Of a stretch of DNA of 50,378 nt, positions 37,083 to 45,486 are shown in pieces; the first letter of the stretch is position 1, and every line of letters begins with the position of its first letter. The position numbers and the translations under genes were made by a program. The notes beneath the pieces are model-generated. The model was not told the origin of the DNA. It saw only the letters and a list, made by a program, of their open reading frames with translations, and did not search any database. Source of the DNA: JBBQNY01 sp038255255 (GTDB lineage Bacteria; Pseudomonadota; Gammaproteobacteria; Xanthomonadales; Ahniellaceae); assembly GCA_038255255.1 (NCBI GenBank), contig JBBSLL010000025.1, forward strand, positions 1 to 50,378, given 5' to 3'.

Positions 37083-37931
37083 TCAAGTCAGTGCCCGCAC
37101 GTAGATCGACCTGCTGCCACCGCCTGCGCCGCCGCGTTCCTCGATCGCGAAGTGACGTGGATGATGCTTGAGCAGGTCGCTCAACTTGCGGTGCCCGAAC
37201 AGCCGCGGATCGAAGTCCGGCCGGATCTTGGTGAGATAGGTGCCCACGGCGCCGAGCGGCGCCCAGCCCTGCTCGTCCGAAGCTTCCTCGATTGCGCGCC
37301 GAAGCATCTCCAGGGGCAGGGGCAGTGCCGCCGGCTTGTTCGCTGCCGCCGCCACGGGCTTTGCGACCACCGCCGGCGCAGCGCCCGCACCGGCGCGCAC
37401 CTTCGCGGGCGTCGCTGCGCGCCGTGCGCCGCGCTTCGTCGCGATCTCGACAGGCGCCACGTCGGCCCGCAGCACTTCTGTGTAGATGAACTTGTCGCAG
37501 GCCTGCACGAACGGATCGGGCGTCTTGCGCTCGCCGAATCCGTACACCAGCAGGCCTTCCTCCCGCAGCCGCTGCGCGAGCCGCGTGAAGTCGCTGTCGC
37601 TCGACACCAGGCACATGCCGTCGAAGCGCCCCGTGTACATCAGATCCATCGCGTCGATGATGAGCGAGGAGTCGGTGGCGTTCTTGCCGCTGGTGTAGGC
37701 GAACTGCTGCACGGGGCTGATCGAGTGCTCCAGCAGCTTTTGCTTCCACTGCGTCGCGCGTGTCGAAGTGAAATCGCCATAGATGCGCTTGACCGACGCG
37801 ACCCCGTACTTCGCGACTTCGGCCAGCAAGCCCTCGATCACCGAGGGTTGCGCGTTGTCCGCGTCGATCAGCACCGCAAGCCGGCGCTGCTCGTCGCCCG
37901 GGTCGGATTTGCCGTTGTTCCTCGTCGCCAT
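37083..37931 (-). CDS. NYN-domain (PIN-like) nuclease with C-terminal LOTUS/OST-HTH domain
   Basis: A 282-residue protein of the DUF88/LabA group. The N-terminal NYN domain (about 15-150) has the acidic metal-site residues in VLIDADN, DSSLIIDAMDLMY and VSSDSDFTRLAQRLRE. A basic Ala/Lys-rich linker (about 165-205) joins it to an OST-HTH/LOTUS domain (about 206-280; LGAVGTYLTKIRPDFDPRLFGHRKLSDLLK), an RNA-binding fold. The architecture suggests an RNA endonuclease, but substrates of the bacterial members are mostly unknown. Divergent from the membrane glycosyltransferase operon. Confidence 0.85.
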   Translation of the reverse strand: MATRNNGKSDPGDEQRRLAVLIDADNAQPSVIEGLLAEVAKYGVASVKRIYGDFTSTRATQWKQKLLEHSISPVQQFAYTSGKNATDSSLIIDAMDLMYTGRFDGMCLVSSDSDFTRLAQRLREEGLLVYGFGERKTPDPFVQACDKFIYTEVLRADVAPVEIATKRGARRAATPAKVRAGAGAAPAVVAKPVAAAANKPAALPLPLEMLRRAIEEASDEQGWAPLGAVGTYLTKIRPDFDPRLFGHRKLSDLLKHHPRHFAIEERGGAGGGSRSIYVRALT

Positions 37932-38061
37932 CGTCCTCTCCGCCGCGGACAGGGCGGCCCGCCTGGAGCGGATTGTGCGCGCAATCGCGCAGTACGCGCC
38001 AAGAAGAGGGCCGGGCCGGTGCGGATGCCTGCGCCGCGCGCGTCGCTAGAATGCGCGGCGC

Positions 38062-40434
38062 ATGACCCTCGCCGCCCGCATTCCACGTCTCACGCTCGTC
38101 ATCACGTCGCTGGCGGCGCTGGCGTTGCTATTTTTGGATGGCTGGCGCCGCGATCTGCTTGGCCAGATATCGGTCGATCGCGTTCGCGACATGGCGATCG
38201 TGTGCGCGCTTGCCACTGCATTCGTCCTGCTGCTGGTGTGGCGACGCCGCCTGTCGCCGGCATGGGCATGCGCGGGCATGTTTGCGCTCGTGCAGGTCGT
38301 GATGGTCGGCGTCGCGCCGTTGGCGTCGATGGGGTTGCTGGTGGCGGCGGGGGTAGGGGTGGGAACTTGGCTGGTGCCGAAGCAGCTGCCCGAGCGATTC
38401 GGAATCGCACTGGTCTGCGGGCTGGGGATCATCGCGGCGGCTATCGGGTGGCTGCTCCCGTTCAAGCTGCATTTCGCTCCCTTCTACGCATTCGTGCTGG
38501 CGAGTCTGGCGTGGTGGCGGCGCGGCGAGATCCGAGCCAGCGCTGCGGAGCTGGCCGCGGCATGGCGTCCCGGCACCGGCGGCTGGGTCGCCTTCGTCGC
38601 CGTGCTGGTAGTGGGACTCATGAGCCTCACCAGCTGGGTGCCTACGGTCAGCAGCGACGATGTGGCTTACCACCTTGGCCTGCCGTGGGAACTCGCGACC
38701 TGGCAGCGCTACCGCATGGATGTGGACTCGCAGGTTTGGGCGCTTTCGGCGTGGGCGGGCGATATCGTGCAGGCGATCGCTCAGCTGCTCGCGGGGCGCG
38801 AAGCGCGCGCGGCCGTCAATCTGCTTTGGCTCGTCGTCGCGATGCACCTGCTGCATCGCGTCGCACGCAACGCCGGCGTCAGCGATCGTGGATGTTGGTG
38901 GGTAGTAGCGCTGGCCGCGAGCCAGCCGATGACGCTCCTGCTCGGACTTACTATGCAGGTCGAGTTGCCGTCGACCGCTGTTCTCCTGGCGATGGTCGTG
39001 GTCGCGCAGGACATGTCGGCCAGCCAGAGTGTCCGTCATGCCTTGCTGTTTGCGGCGCTTGCCGGGTTGGCAATCGCACTGAAAGTCAGCAACGTGATAT
39101 GGATTGGACTCGTGAGCCTCTGGTACCTCGCGCGTGCATGGCCGCTGCCGTTGCGCGCCTGGCTGCCTGCGGCCGCAGTCGCCGCCCTGGTCGGCGGATC
39201 GAGCTATTTTTACGCGGCGCTGCTCACCGGCAATCCGGTGCTGCCGCTGTTCAACGATTTTTTCCAATCGCCGGATTACCCGATCGAGCCGGTCGTGAAT
39301 TCGCGCTACGTCGGCAATCTGTCGTGGGACCTGCCGCTGCGGATGCTCACGGACACCGTGCGCTATCAGGAAAGCCTCACCGCCGGCACCGCCGGGTTCC
39401 AGCTCTGGTTGCTGCTGCCCGCGTGGCTGCTCGCTTTGCGCGAACGCGCACTGCGCCCGATCGCGCTGGTCAGTCTGGCCACGGCGACGATACTGCTCCT
39501 GCAAATGCAGTACCTGCGTTACCTGTATCCAGTGCTCGTGCTCGCGACAGTGCCGATGGTGGGCGCGGTGGAACGTCTTCTGTCGAGGCGCGGCGCCGCG
39601 GTTGCGGCCGGGATGCTGGTGCTTGCCAACTCCCTGTTCCTGCTCAATGTGTCTTGGCAGTTGCATACGGGCCCGTGGCGGGAATTGATCCGGGGGCATG
39701 ACGCCTACTTCACGAGATTCGTCCCGGAACGCGTGCTGCTCGCGCAGCTGCGCGATCGCGGGGGGGATTTCCATATCTTCTTCGGACTGGTGAACGATGC
39801 GGCAGCGGAGTTGGCGGGGGGCCGCGCCAATGCGGTCACCTGGTACGACCCGGAGCACTATGCGCAACGGGCACAGGTATTGGCCGATCTCTCCGGCCGC
39901 GAGTACGAGCTCATGCTGAGGCGCATGGGCGCAACCCATGTGATCGTCCAGGAGTCCGCCGCACCACCCGCCTTGCTCGCGGCGCTGGACCGCATCGGTA
40001 GCCTGGAAGCCCGCGCGGGGATGGCCGGCTTGTACCGGCTCGATCCACTTCGCGTGGTCGGAATCGAGTCCGACGAGGTCGAGACGCCCGGCATGCGCAC
40101 CTTCTGGTTCGCCGTCGATGGCCGAGGTCCCTTCGTTGGGACGGCAAGCACCAGGATCGCATGCGCCGAGACGGGCCAGGTCGTCAGGGTCGACTGGCTA
40201 TGGTTCGACGGCGCGGTCGGCCTGGGTGATCGTCTCGATTACGGCTTGTGCGATGCCTCCGGATGGATCGTGTTCGAGCGTACGTTTCGCATGCCCGCGA
40301 ACACGGACCGCATGCGCATGCGTACGCAGCTCGGGGCGGGTCCCACGCCGGCCATCCCCGCGGTGGACGCGTGGATGGACGTGCGCCGTGACCTCACGAA
40401 GTTGCGGGACCGGGGCGAGGCGCTCGGCGGATGA
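38062..40434 (+). CDS. Large polytopic GT-C (GT39/PMT-like) membrane glycosyltransferase
   Basis: A 790-residue inner-membrane protein with about 12 helices up to residue 520 and a soluble C-terminal region of about 270 residues. The conserved acidic pair in the first large periplasmic loop, SSDDVAYHLGLP (Asp199-Asp200), and the overall topology fit GT-C enzymes that use polyprenyl-phosphate sugars. Its stop overlaps the GtrA start (ATGA), and a GT2 gene follows in the same way, the standard three-part set for periplasmic modification of a surface glycan. The family assignment is by topology and context; no named homologue is recognised. Confidence 0.65.
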   Translation: MTLAARIPRLTLVITSLAALALLFLDGWRRDLLGQISVDRVRDMAIVCALATAFVLLLVWRRRLSPAWACAGMFALVQVVMVGVAPLASMGLLVAAGVGVGTWLVPKQLPERFGIALVCGLGIIAAAIGWLLPFKLHFAPFYAFVLASLAWWRRGEIRASAAELAAAWRPGTGGWVAFVAVLVVGLMSLTSWVPTVSSDDVAYHLGLPWELATWQRYRMDVDSQVWALSAWAGDIVQAIAQLLAGREARAAVNLLWLVVAMHLLHRVARNAGVSDRGCWWVVALAASQPMTLLLGLTMQVELPSTAVLLAMVVVAQDMSASQSVRHALLFAALAGLAIALKVSNVIWIGLVSLWYLARAWPLPLRAWLPAAAVAALVGGSSYFYAALLTGNPVLPLFNDFFQSPDYPIEPVVNSRYVGNLSWDLPLRMLTDTVRYQESLTAGTAGFQLWLLLPAWLLALRERALRPIALVSLATATILLLQMQYLRYLYPVLVLATVPMVGAVERLLSRRGAAVAAGMLVLANSLFLLNVSWQLHTGPWRELIRGHDAYFTRFVPERVLLAQLRDRGGDFHIFFGLVNDAAAELAGGRANAVTWYDPEHYAQRAQVLADLSGREYELMLRRMGATHVIVQESAAPPALLAALDRIGSLEARAGMAGLYRLDPLRVVGIESDEVETPGMRTFWFAVDGRGPFVGTASTRIACAETGQVVRVDWLWFDGAVGLGDRLDYGLCDASGWIVFERTFRMPANTDRMRMRTQLGAGPTPAIPAVDAWMDVRRDLTKLRDRGEALGG

Positions 40435-40808
40435 TCCTGCAGATGACGAGGTACGCGCTCGTGGGCCTGGCGCAGATCGCGTTCGACACCGCCGTCTTCG
40501 CCTTGCTGTTCGCGCTGGGCGTCGGCGCCGTCCCGGCCAACGTCGCGAGTCGCGTCGCCGGGATACCGCTCAACTTCTACCTGCACGGCCGGTTTACCTT
40601 CGCCAGCGGGCAGCGCGCGCCCCTGGGCGGGCGACGCTTCTCGCGGTACGTCGTACTCTGGACATCACTCACACTCGCGAGCACCGGCTTGATCCATCTC
40701 GCCGTCCTGTTGCTGCCGTCGCACTGGGTCTATCTGGCCAAGCCGGTGATCGAGCTGGCGCTGGCGGGCGTGAGCTTCGCCGTGGCGCGGCAATGGGTTT
40801 ATCGATGA
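40431..40808 (+). CDS. GtrA-family membrane protein (polyprenyl-phosphate-sugar flippase)
   Basis: A 125-residue protein of four membrane helices with the GtrA signatures RYALVGLAQIAFDTAVFALL and FYLHGRFTF, and the terminal FAVARQWVYR. GtrA proteins are thought to move undecaprenyl- or polyprenyl-phosphate sugars across the inner membrane. ATGA overlaps join it to the genes before and after. Confidence 0.85.
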   Translation: MILQMTRYALVGLAQIAFDTAVFALLFALGVGAVPANVASRVAGIPLNFYLHGRFTFASGQRAPLGGRRFSRYVVLWTSLTLASTGLIHLAVLLLPSHWVYLAKPVIELALAGVSFAVARQWVYR

Positions 40809-41848
40809 ACGAGTCGTCGGTAAATGCGCCCGCGATCGTGCGAGCCCTTGAGCGCGACGGTACGGTCGCCGTGATCGTCCCCTGCTATCGGTCGGGCCGA
40901 CATGTGCTCGACGTGATCGGGCGTATTGGCCCTGAAGTCGCACGCATTATCGTCGTCGACGACGCGTGTCCGGAGTCGAGCGGCGCCCTGGTCGAACGCG
41001 AGTGCCGAGATCTACGCGTCGTGGTGCTGCGACACGACACCAATCAAGGGGTAGGCGGAGCGGTCATGACAGGCTATCGGCACGCGCTCACAGAACGGCA
41101 CAGCGTGCTGGTCAAGCTCGACGGGGACGGGCAAATGGATCCCGCGCTCATTCCGCAGCTGGTGGCACCGATCCTCGTCGGCGCCGCGGATTACACCAAG
41201 GGCAATCGCTTCTACCGCCTGGCGGACGTGGTCGGCATGCCGCGCACACGCCTGATCGGCAATGCGGCCTTGTCCTTCATGGCGAAGCTGTCAACTGGCT
41301 ACTGGCAGCTGTTCGATCCCACCAACGGCTTCACCGCGATGCACGCCGGCATCGCATCGCAGCTGCCGTGGCCGCGCATCGCGCGCCGCTACTTCTTCGA
41401 GTCCGACCTGCTTTACCAGCTCAACCAGTTGCGTGGTGTCGTGCACGAAATGCCGATGCGGGCCGTGTATGCGGACGAGCCTTCGAGCCTCAACCCGTTC
41501 AGGCAGGTCGCGCCGTTTTTCGCCGGGCACGTGCGCAACTTCGCGCGACGCCTCGTCTACAGCTACTTCGTGCGTGGCTTTTCGCTAGCGAGCGTCGAAC
41601 TGGTGCTCGGCACGTTGTTGCTCGCGTTCGGCATCGCGTTCGGTGGTTACGAATGGGTACAGTCGAGCCGTACCGGCGTACCGTCCACGGCCGGCACGGT
41701 CATGCTGGCCGCACTGCCGATCATCCTCGGCATGCAGTTGCTGCTGTCGTGGCTTGCATTCGACATCGCATCCGAGCCGCGCATCCCGGTCTCGGGCGCG
41801 CTCTCGGTCGCGCGCGATCCATCGCGTGGAGCAGTTGCTACGCCTTGA
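40805..41848 (+). CDS. GT2 glycosyltransferase (dolichyl/polyprenyl-phosphate sugar synthase type)
   Basis: A 347-residue enzyme: GT-A domain at about 20-240 with VAVIVPCYRSG, VDDACPESSG and the metal-binding LDGDGQMD (Asp106, Asp108), then two C-terminal membrane helices (about 255-280, 300-325). This layout is that of DPM1/GtrB-like enzymes that load a sugar on polyprenyl phosphate for the GtrA flippase and a GT-C transferase. ATG 40805 overlaps the gtrA stop. Its last 11 bases overlap the end of the convergent methyltransferase gene. Confidence 0.88.
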   Translation: MNESSVNAPAIVRALERDGTVAVIVPCYRSGRHVLDVIGRIGPEVARIIVVDDACPESSGALVERECRDLRVVVLRHDTNQGVGGAVMTGYRHALTERHSVLVKLDGDGQMDPALIPQLVAPILVGAADYTKGNRFYRLADVVGMPRTRLIGNAALSFMAKLSTGYWQLFDPTNGFTAMHAGIASQLPWPRIARRYFFESDLLYQLNQLRGVVHEMPMRAVYADEPSSLNPFRQVAPFFAGHVRNFARRLVYSYFVRGFSLASVELVLGTLLLAFGIAFGGYEWVQSSRTGVPSTAGTVMLAALPIILGMQLLLSWLAFDIASEPRIPVSGALSVARDPSRGAVATP

Positions 41849-42560
41849 TCGCCTGCCGGCAGCGTTCGAGGTCGGGTTCGTGGCACTCGTAGAACTGGTA
41901 CAGCGACAACGCGCGACTCAATCCGAAGACCCGTCGCGAGACGCGCCGGAAAAAATACCGCAGCACTTCCTCGATCTCCTTCGCCGTGTTGACGTGCTCG
42001 TGGCGCATCAAGTCGCCGTAGTCCAGCCCGTGCTTGAGCCGGAACTCGAGGCCGGTCGTCAGCTTCCAGCCCAGCGTCCAGAGCAGCGTACCCTCGCTCG
42101 GGATCGCCACCCGCAGCGAGCCGCCGTCGGCCAGCAGCAGGCCCGCGCGCGCCACCGTCTGCGGCAGGTCCAGAATGTGTTCGAACGCGGCGACGGACGT
42201 GATGCGGTCGAAGCGGTGATCGTGCGGGACTTCCGCGAGATCCCCGTAGGTGTGGCGGATGCGCGCGAGCGCCGGTGAATCCACAAACAGGGAGCGGAAG
42301 GGTTCGACGATGTCGTACGGGCCTCGAACCGGCTCGTACGCCAGCTGGTTGAGCGTACCCGCGCCGATCTCGAGGGTGCTGCACGGCGCGTCGGCGATGC
42401 GCACGTCGCGCGCGACCTGTCGATGCAGCCAGCTCTCGAGGCGCTGCGCCAGCGAGGCAGCGGCGGTCCCGCCTTCGCGATTTTGCTTGTAGTGGGCGGC
42501 ATAGATATCCGCGATCGCCTGCGGCAATGGCGGGCGCACCTTTGGAAAATCCTCGAACAT
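41838..42560 (-). CDS. Class I SAM-dependent methyltransferase
   Basis: A 240-residue enzyme with motif I TLEIGAGTLNQLAY (about 62-75), an acidic strand-2 end and FDRITSVAAFEHILDLPQTVARAGLLLADGG as motifs II-III. The N-terminal part (YAAHYKQNREGG) resembles methyltransferases in sugar and surface-glycan loci. Its end overlaps the convergent GT2 gene by 11 bases, and another methyltransferase lies upstream on the same strand. A role in decorating the glycan is an inference from position. Confidence 0.75.
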   Translation of the reverse strand: MFEDFPKVRPPLPQAIADIYAAHYKQNREGGTAAASLAQRLESWLHRQVARDVRIADAPCSTLEIGAGTLNQLAYEPVRGPYDIVEPFRSLFVDSPALARIRHTYGDLAEVPHDHRFDRITSVAAFEHILDLPQTVARAGLLLADGGSLRVAIPSEGTLLWTLGWKLTTGLEFRLKHGLDYGDLMRHEHVNTAKEIEEVLRYFFRRVSRRVFGLSRALSLYQFYECHEPDLERCRQAIKA

Positions 42561-42587
42561 CGTCCGTTGTCCCGTGGAGTGGAGCGA

Positions 42588-43325
42588 TCAGGTTCTCGTG
42601 CTGCGTGCCAGGACGAATGCGCGCTCGTCGCGATCCATGCGGGCGGGTTCGGAGTCCCGGGTGCAGCCGACCGTCATCCAGCGCTCGACCGCCCAGCCCG
42701 AACGCGACAGCACGCGCTCGAGTCCCGCCTTCGAGAAAATCCAGTAGTTGGTGGAATCGTTGTTGCACTCGCTCGGGTCGACCAGATACGCGAGCGGAAG
42801 GTCCTGCATATCGAAGCCCCGATCGCCGGTCATTGCCGCGATTCGCGTGCTCAGCAGCATGTGCTTCGCGCGCCCGGCCAGGGCTTCGAGCACGAACATG
42901 GGATTCTTGAGGTGGTAGAGGATGCCCAGGAACATGACGAGCCCGTAGCGATCGCCGCCAAGGCCGAACTGGCTGTCGAGATCGACTTCCGAGACGCTCG
43001 CGTTCGAGGCCAGCAGTTCATGCATGCGGCGCACCCCGCGCATTCCATTCCAGTTGGTGGCGGGCCAGTCGAACAGGTGCACTTCGCGACCGAGCGACTC
43101 GAGGAAGAAACCCAGGTCTCCATCCGCCACGCCGATGTCGGCGATCGGTCCTTCGGCCTGTCGCAGCAAGTCTTCGAACTTGCCGTCGAGCAGCTTTTCC
43201 ACGTGCCAGACATTCGCCATCGTGTCGTAGCCGTACCACGTGAATCCGTCGGGCTCGTGTTCCGCCTTGATCGCTTGCAACCGCTTGATGAAAGGCAGTG
43301 CCAGGCGGGTGACCGGCGTGTCCAT
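42588..43325 (-). CDS. Class I methyltransferase, CmoB/DUF1698-like
   Basis: A 245-residue protein with motif I ADIGVADGDLGFFLESLG (Asp in the usual glycine-rich loop), HLFDWPATNWNGMRG (end of strand 2), and MFLGILYHLKNPMFVLEAL, a block also found in CmoB/DUF1698 proteins. It is not tRNA CmoB itself: the N-terminal domain is short. It lies 27 bases upstream of the previous methyltransferase, and the two probably form a transcription unit. Substrate unknown. Confidence 0.7.
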   Translation of the reverse strand: MDTPVTRLALPFIKRLQAIKAEHEPDGFTWYGYDTMANVWHVEKLLDGKFEDLLRQAEGPIADIGVADGDLGFFLESLGREVHLFDWPATNWNGMRGVRRMHELLASNASVSEVDLDSQFGLGGDRYGLVMFLGILYHLKNPMFVLEALAGRAKHMLLSTRIAAMTGDRGFDMQDLPLAYLVDPSECNNDSTNYWIFSKAGLERVLSRSGWAVERWMTVGCTRDSEPARMDRDERAFVLARSTRT

Positions 43326-43421
43326 TTTTGCTCCACGGATCTGGATGAAGGGCAGCGCGGATTCGATCCACCGGAAAAGGTGCGTACGCGCGCGTGGCGG
43401 AAGACTAGCGGATGCAAGGGC

Positions 43422-45440
43422 TCACTCCGCGGGAGCACTCGCGGGCAGCGCGAACGCGATGACGTAGTCGCCGGGCGTGGTCTCCAGGCCGCCGTGGCCG
43501 CCCGCTGCGATCACGACGTATTGCCGACCTCCGCGCACGTAAGTCATTGGGGTGGCCTGGCCACCCGCGGGCAGCCGGGCCTTCCAGAGTTCGGTGCCGT
43601 CGTCGGTGCGGAACGCGCGCAGGAAGTTGTCGGTGGTCGCACCGATGAAGATGAGTCCGCTCGCCGTCGTGATCGATCCGCCGATGTTGGGTACCCCGCG
43701 GATGTTCCACATCGGCCACGGCGCCAGGTCGCGCGTGGTGCCGAGCGGCTGCGACCAGGCGATGCTGCCCTTTGCCAGATCCAGCGCGATGAGCTTGCCC
43801 CACGGCGGCGCGGTGCAGGGCACGCCGAGCGAAGACGCCAGCAGACCGCGACGCATGCCATAGGGCGTGCCGCGCTGTCGCGAAAAATCGTAGTCCTCGT
43901 ATGCCTCGGAGTCGCGTTGCGCTTCGAACTCCGCGCGCGGCACCATCGCAACCACCATCGGCAGGTCCATGACATTGAAGATCACACGCTGGCGTGCGGG
44001 GTCGAACGAGGCGCTGCCCCAGTTGCTGCCGCCCGCATACCCGGGGCGCATGATCGTGCCCCGTAGGCTCGGAGGCGTGAAGAGTCCCTCTGACCTCAGC
44101 CCGCGCATCTTCTCCTTGCACGAATTGCGATCCCACGCGGTGAATCCCCACGCGTCGGCTTCGGTCACCGGCCCGTTCGGCACGAGGCTGGGCAGCGACG
44201 AGAAAGGCTGCGTGGTAGACGCGCGCTCGCCCTCGATGTCGGACTTCGGTACCGCGCGTTCGTGGATCGGGAAAAGCGCCGCGCCGGTTTCGCGATGCAG
44301 CACGAACACCTGCCCGTGCTTGGTCGGCTGCACCACGGCAGGAATCTTTTTACCGTCGCGCTCGAGATCGATCAGCAGCGGCTGGGATGCGATGTCGTAG
44401 TCCCAGAGGTCGTGATGCACGAGCTGCCGGCCCCACACGATGCGGCCAGTGCTGGCGCGCAGCGCGACCAGGGAGTTCGCGAAGCGCGTATCGCCGGGTC
44501 TTGCGCCGCCGTAGAAGTCAGGGCTCGGCGCGCCGGTCGGCACGAACACCAGGTCGCGTTCGACGTCGGCAGACAACACGGTCCAGGCGTTGGCGCCGCC
44601 GGTCCACTGCGCGCGCTGTTCGTCGATCTCGCCGAAGTTGGCATTCGCGGCGTCTTTCGGCAACATTGCGGCGCGCGGCATGGGATCCCATGCCCAGAGC
44701 TGTCTGCCGGTGCGGGCATCGAAGCCGCGCACCACGCCAAGTTCGAGATTGGTCGCGCCGTTGTCGCCGATCGCCGAGCCGCTGACGATCACGTCGCCGA
44801 CGATCGCCGGGGGCGAGGTGATCGTGTACTCGCCGGGCTCCACCGAGCGCACGCCCTTGCGCAGGTTGATCGCGCCCTTGTCGCCGAATCCATTGCAAGG
44901 CTTGCCGGTCGCCGCATCGAGCGCGATCAGCCGCGCGTCGAGCGTGCCGAAGAAAATCCTCTCCAGGCATTCTCCCCTCGCCCCGCCCGGCGGTGAGGGG
45001 GTGGCGCGTAGCGCCGGGTGAGGGGCCGGTCCGGGCGTAGCGTCAACTTGAGCATCGCGCCAGTACGACACCCCGCGCGACGCGGTTTCCGCGTAGTCGA
45101 TGGCGGGATTGATCTGCGCGTCGTACCGCCAGCGCTGTTGCCCGGTTCGTGCATCGACCGCGAACACCTTGCCGAATGCAGTGGAGAAGTACAGCGTGTC
45201 ACCCACCAGGATCGGCGTCGCCTCGAACGTCAGGTTCTCCTGGTTGGCGAATCCCTCGCCCAGCTCACCGGTGCGGAAGCGCCAGGCTTCCTCGAGCTCA
45301 CCGACATTCGTCGGCGTAATCTGCGCGGCGGCGCTATGCCGCGTGCCGGCCGCATTGCCGCCGTACGCCGGCCATTCTTGCGCAGATGCCTCCAGTGCGC
45401 TCAGCGCCAATGCGAATCCGACCCAGCCTCTTCGCGCCAT
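43422..45440 (-). CDS. Membrane/periplasmic PQQ-dependent dehydrogenase (glucose-dehydrogenase-like)
   Basis: A 672-residue exported quinoprotein. Signal peptide MARRGWVGFALALSALEASAQ, then the eight-bladed propeller beginning EWPAYGGNAAGTRHSAAAQI, with blade motifs such as GKVFAVDARTGQQRWRYDA and DIASQPLLIDL. It would oxidise sugars or alcohols in the periplasm and pass electrons to quinone; it lacks the five N-terminal helices of E. coli Gcd. ATG 45440 is chosen because the signal peptide starts there. Residues about 130-157 (VDATPGPAPHPALRATPS and onward) are an insertion encoded by a dispersed repeat, in frame, between SYWRDA and RIFFGTLDARLIALDA. It may still fold, as the site looks like a surface loop. 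Confidence 0.88.
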   Translation of the reverse strand: MARRGWVGFALALSALEASAQEWPAYGGNAAGTRHSAAAQITPTNVGELEEAWRFRTGELGEGFANQENLTFEATPILVGDTLYFSTAFGKVFAVDARTGQQRWRYDAQINPAIDYAETASRGVSYWRDAQVDATPGPAPHPALRATPSPPGGARGECLERIFFGTLDARLIALDAATGKPCNGFGDKGAINLRKGVRSVEPGEYTITSPPAIVGDVIVSGSAIGDNGATNLELGVVRGFDARTGRQLWAWDPMPRAAMLPKDAANANFGEIDEQRAQWTGGANAWTVLSADVERDLVFVPTGAPSPDFYGGARPGDTRFANSLVALRASTGRIVWGRQLVHHDLWDYDIASQPLLIDLERDGKKIPAVVQPTKHGQVFVLHRETGAALFPIHERAVPKSDIEGERASTTQPFSSLPSLVPNGPVTEADAWGFTAWDRNSCKEKMRGLRSEGLFTPPSLRGTIMRPGYAGGSNWGSASFDPARQRVIFNVMDLPMVVAMVPRAEFEAQRDSEAYEDYDFSRQRGTPYGMRRGLLASSLGVPCTAPPWGKLIALDLAKGSIAWSQPLGTTRDLAPWPMWNIRGVPNIGGSITTASGLIFIGATTDNFLRAFRTDDGTELWKARLPAGGQATPMTYVRGGRQYVVIAAGGHGGLETTPGDYVIAFALPASAPAE
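44971..45026. repeat. Dispersed hairpin repeat, copy C, inside a coding sequence
   Basis: The sequence has CTCCCC...GTGAGGGGG followed by GTGGCGCGTAGCGCC and GGGTGAGGGGC, the latter part matching copy B but for one base. It is oriented like copy B on the plus strand and is read through in frame by the minus-strand dehydrogenase gene. Confidence 0.75.
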
Positions 45441-45486
45441 GGTTGTCCTTGGTGCTCCACTCGAACACTGTGCGCTCGCTTGCCGT

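Noticed and set aside
43422..45440. PQQ dehydrogenase as a pseudogene because of the repeat insertion
   Set aside because: The reading frame is uninterrupted, the signal peptide and all propeller segments are present, and the insertion lies in a probable loop.
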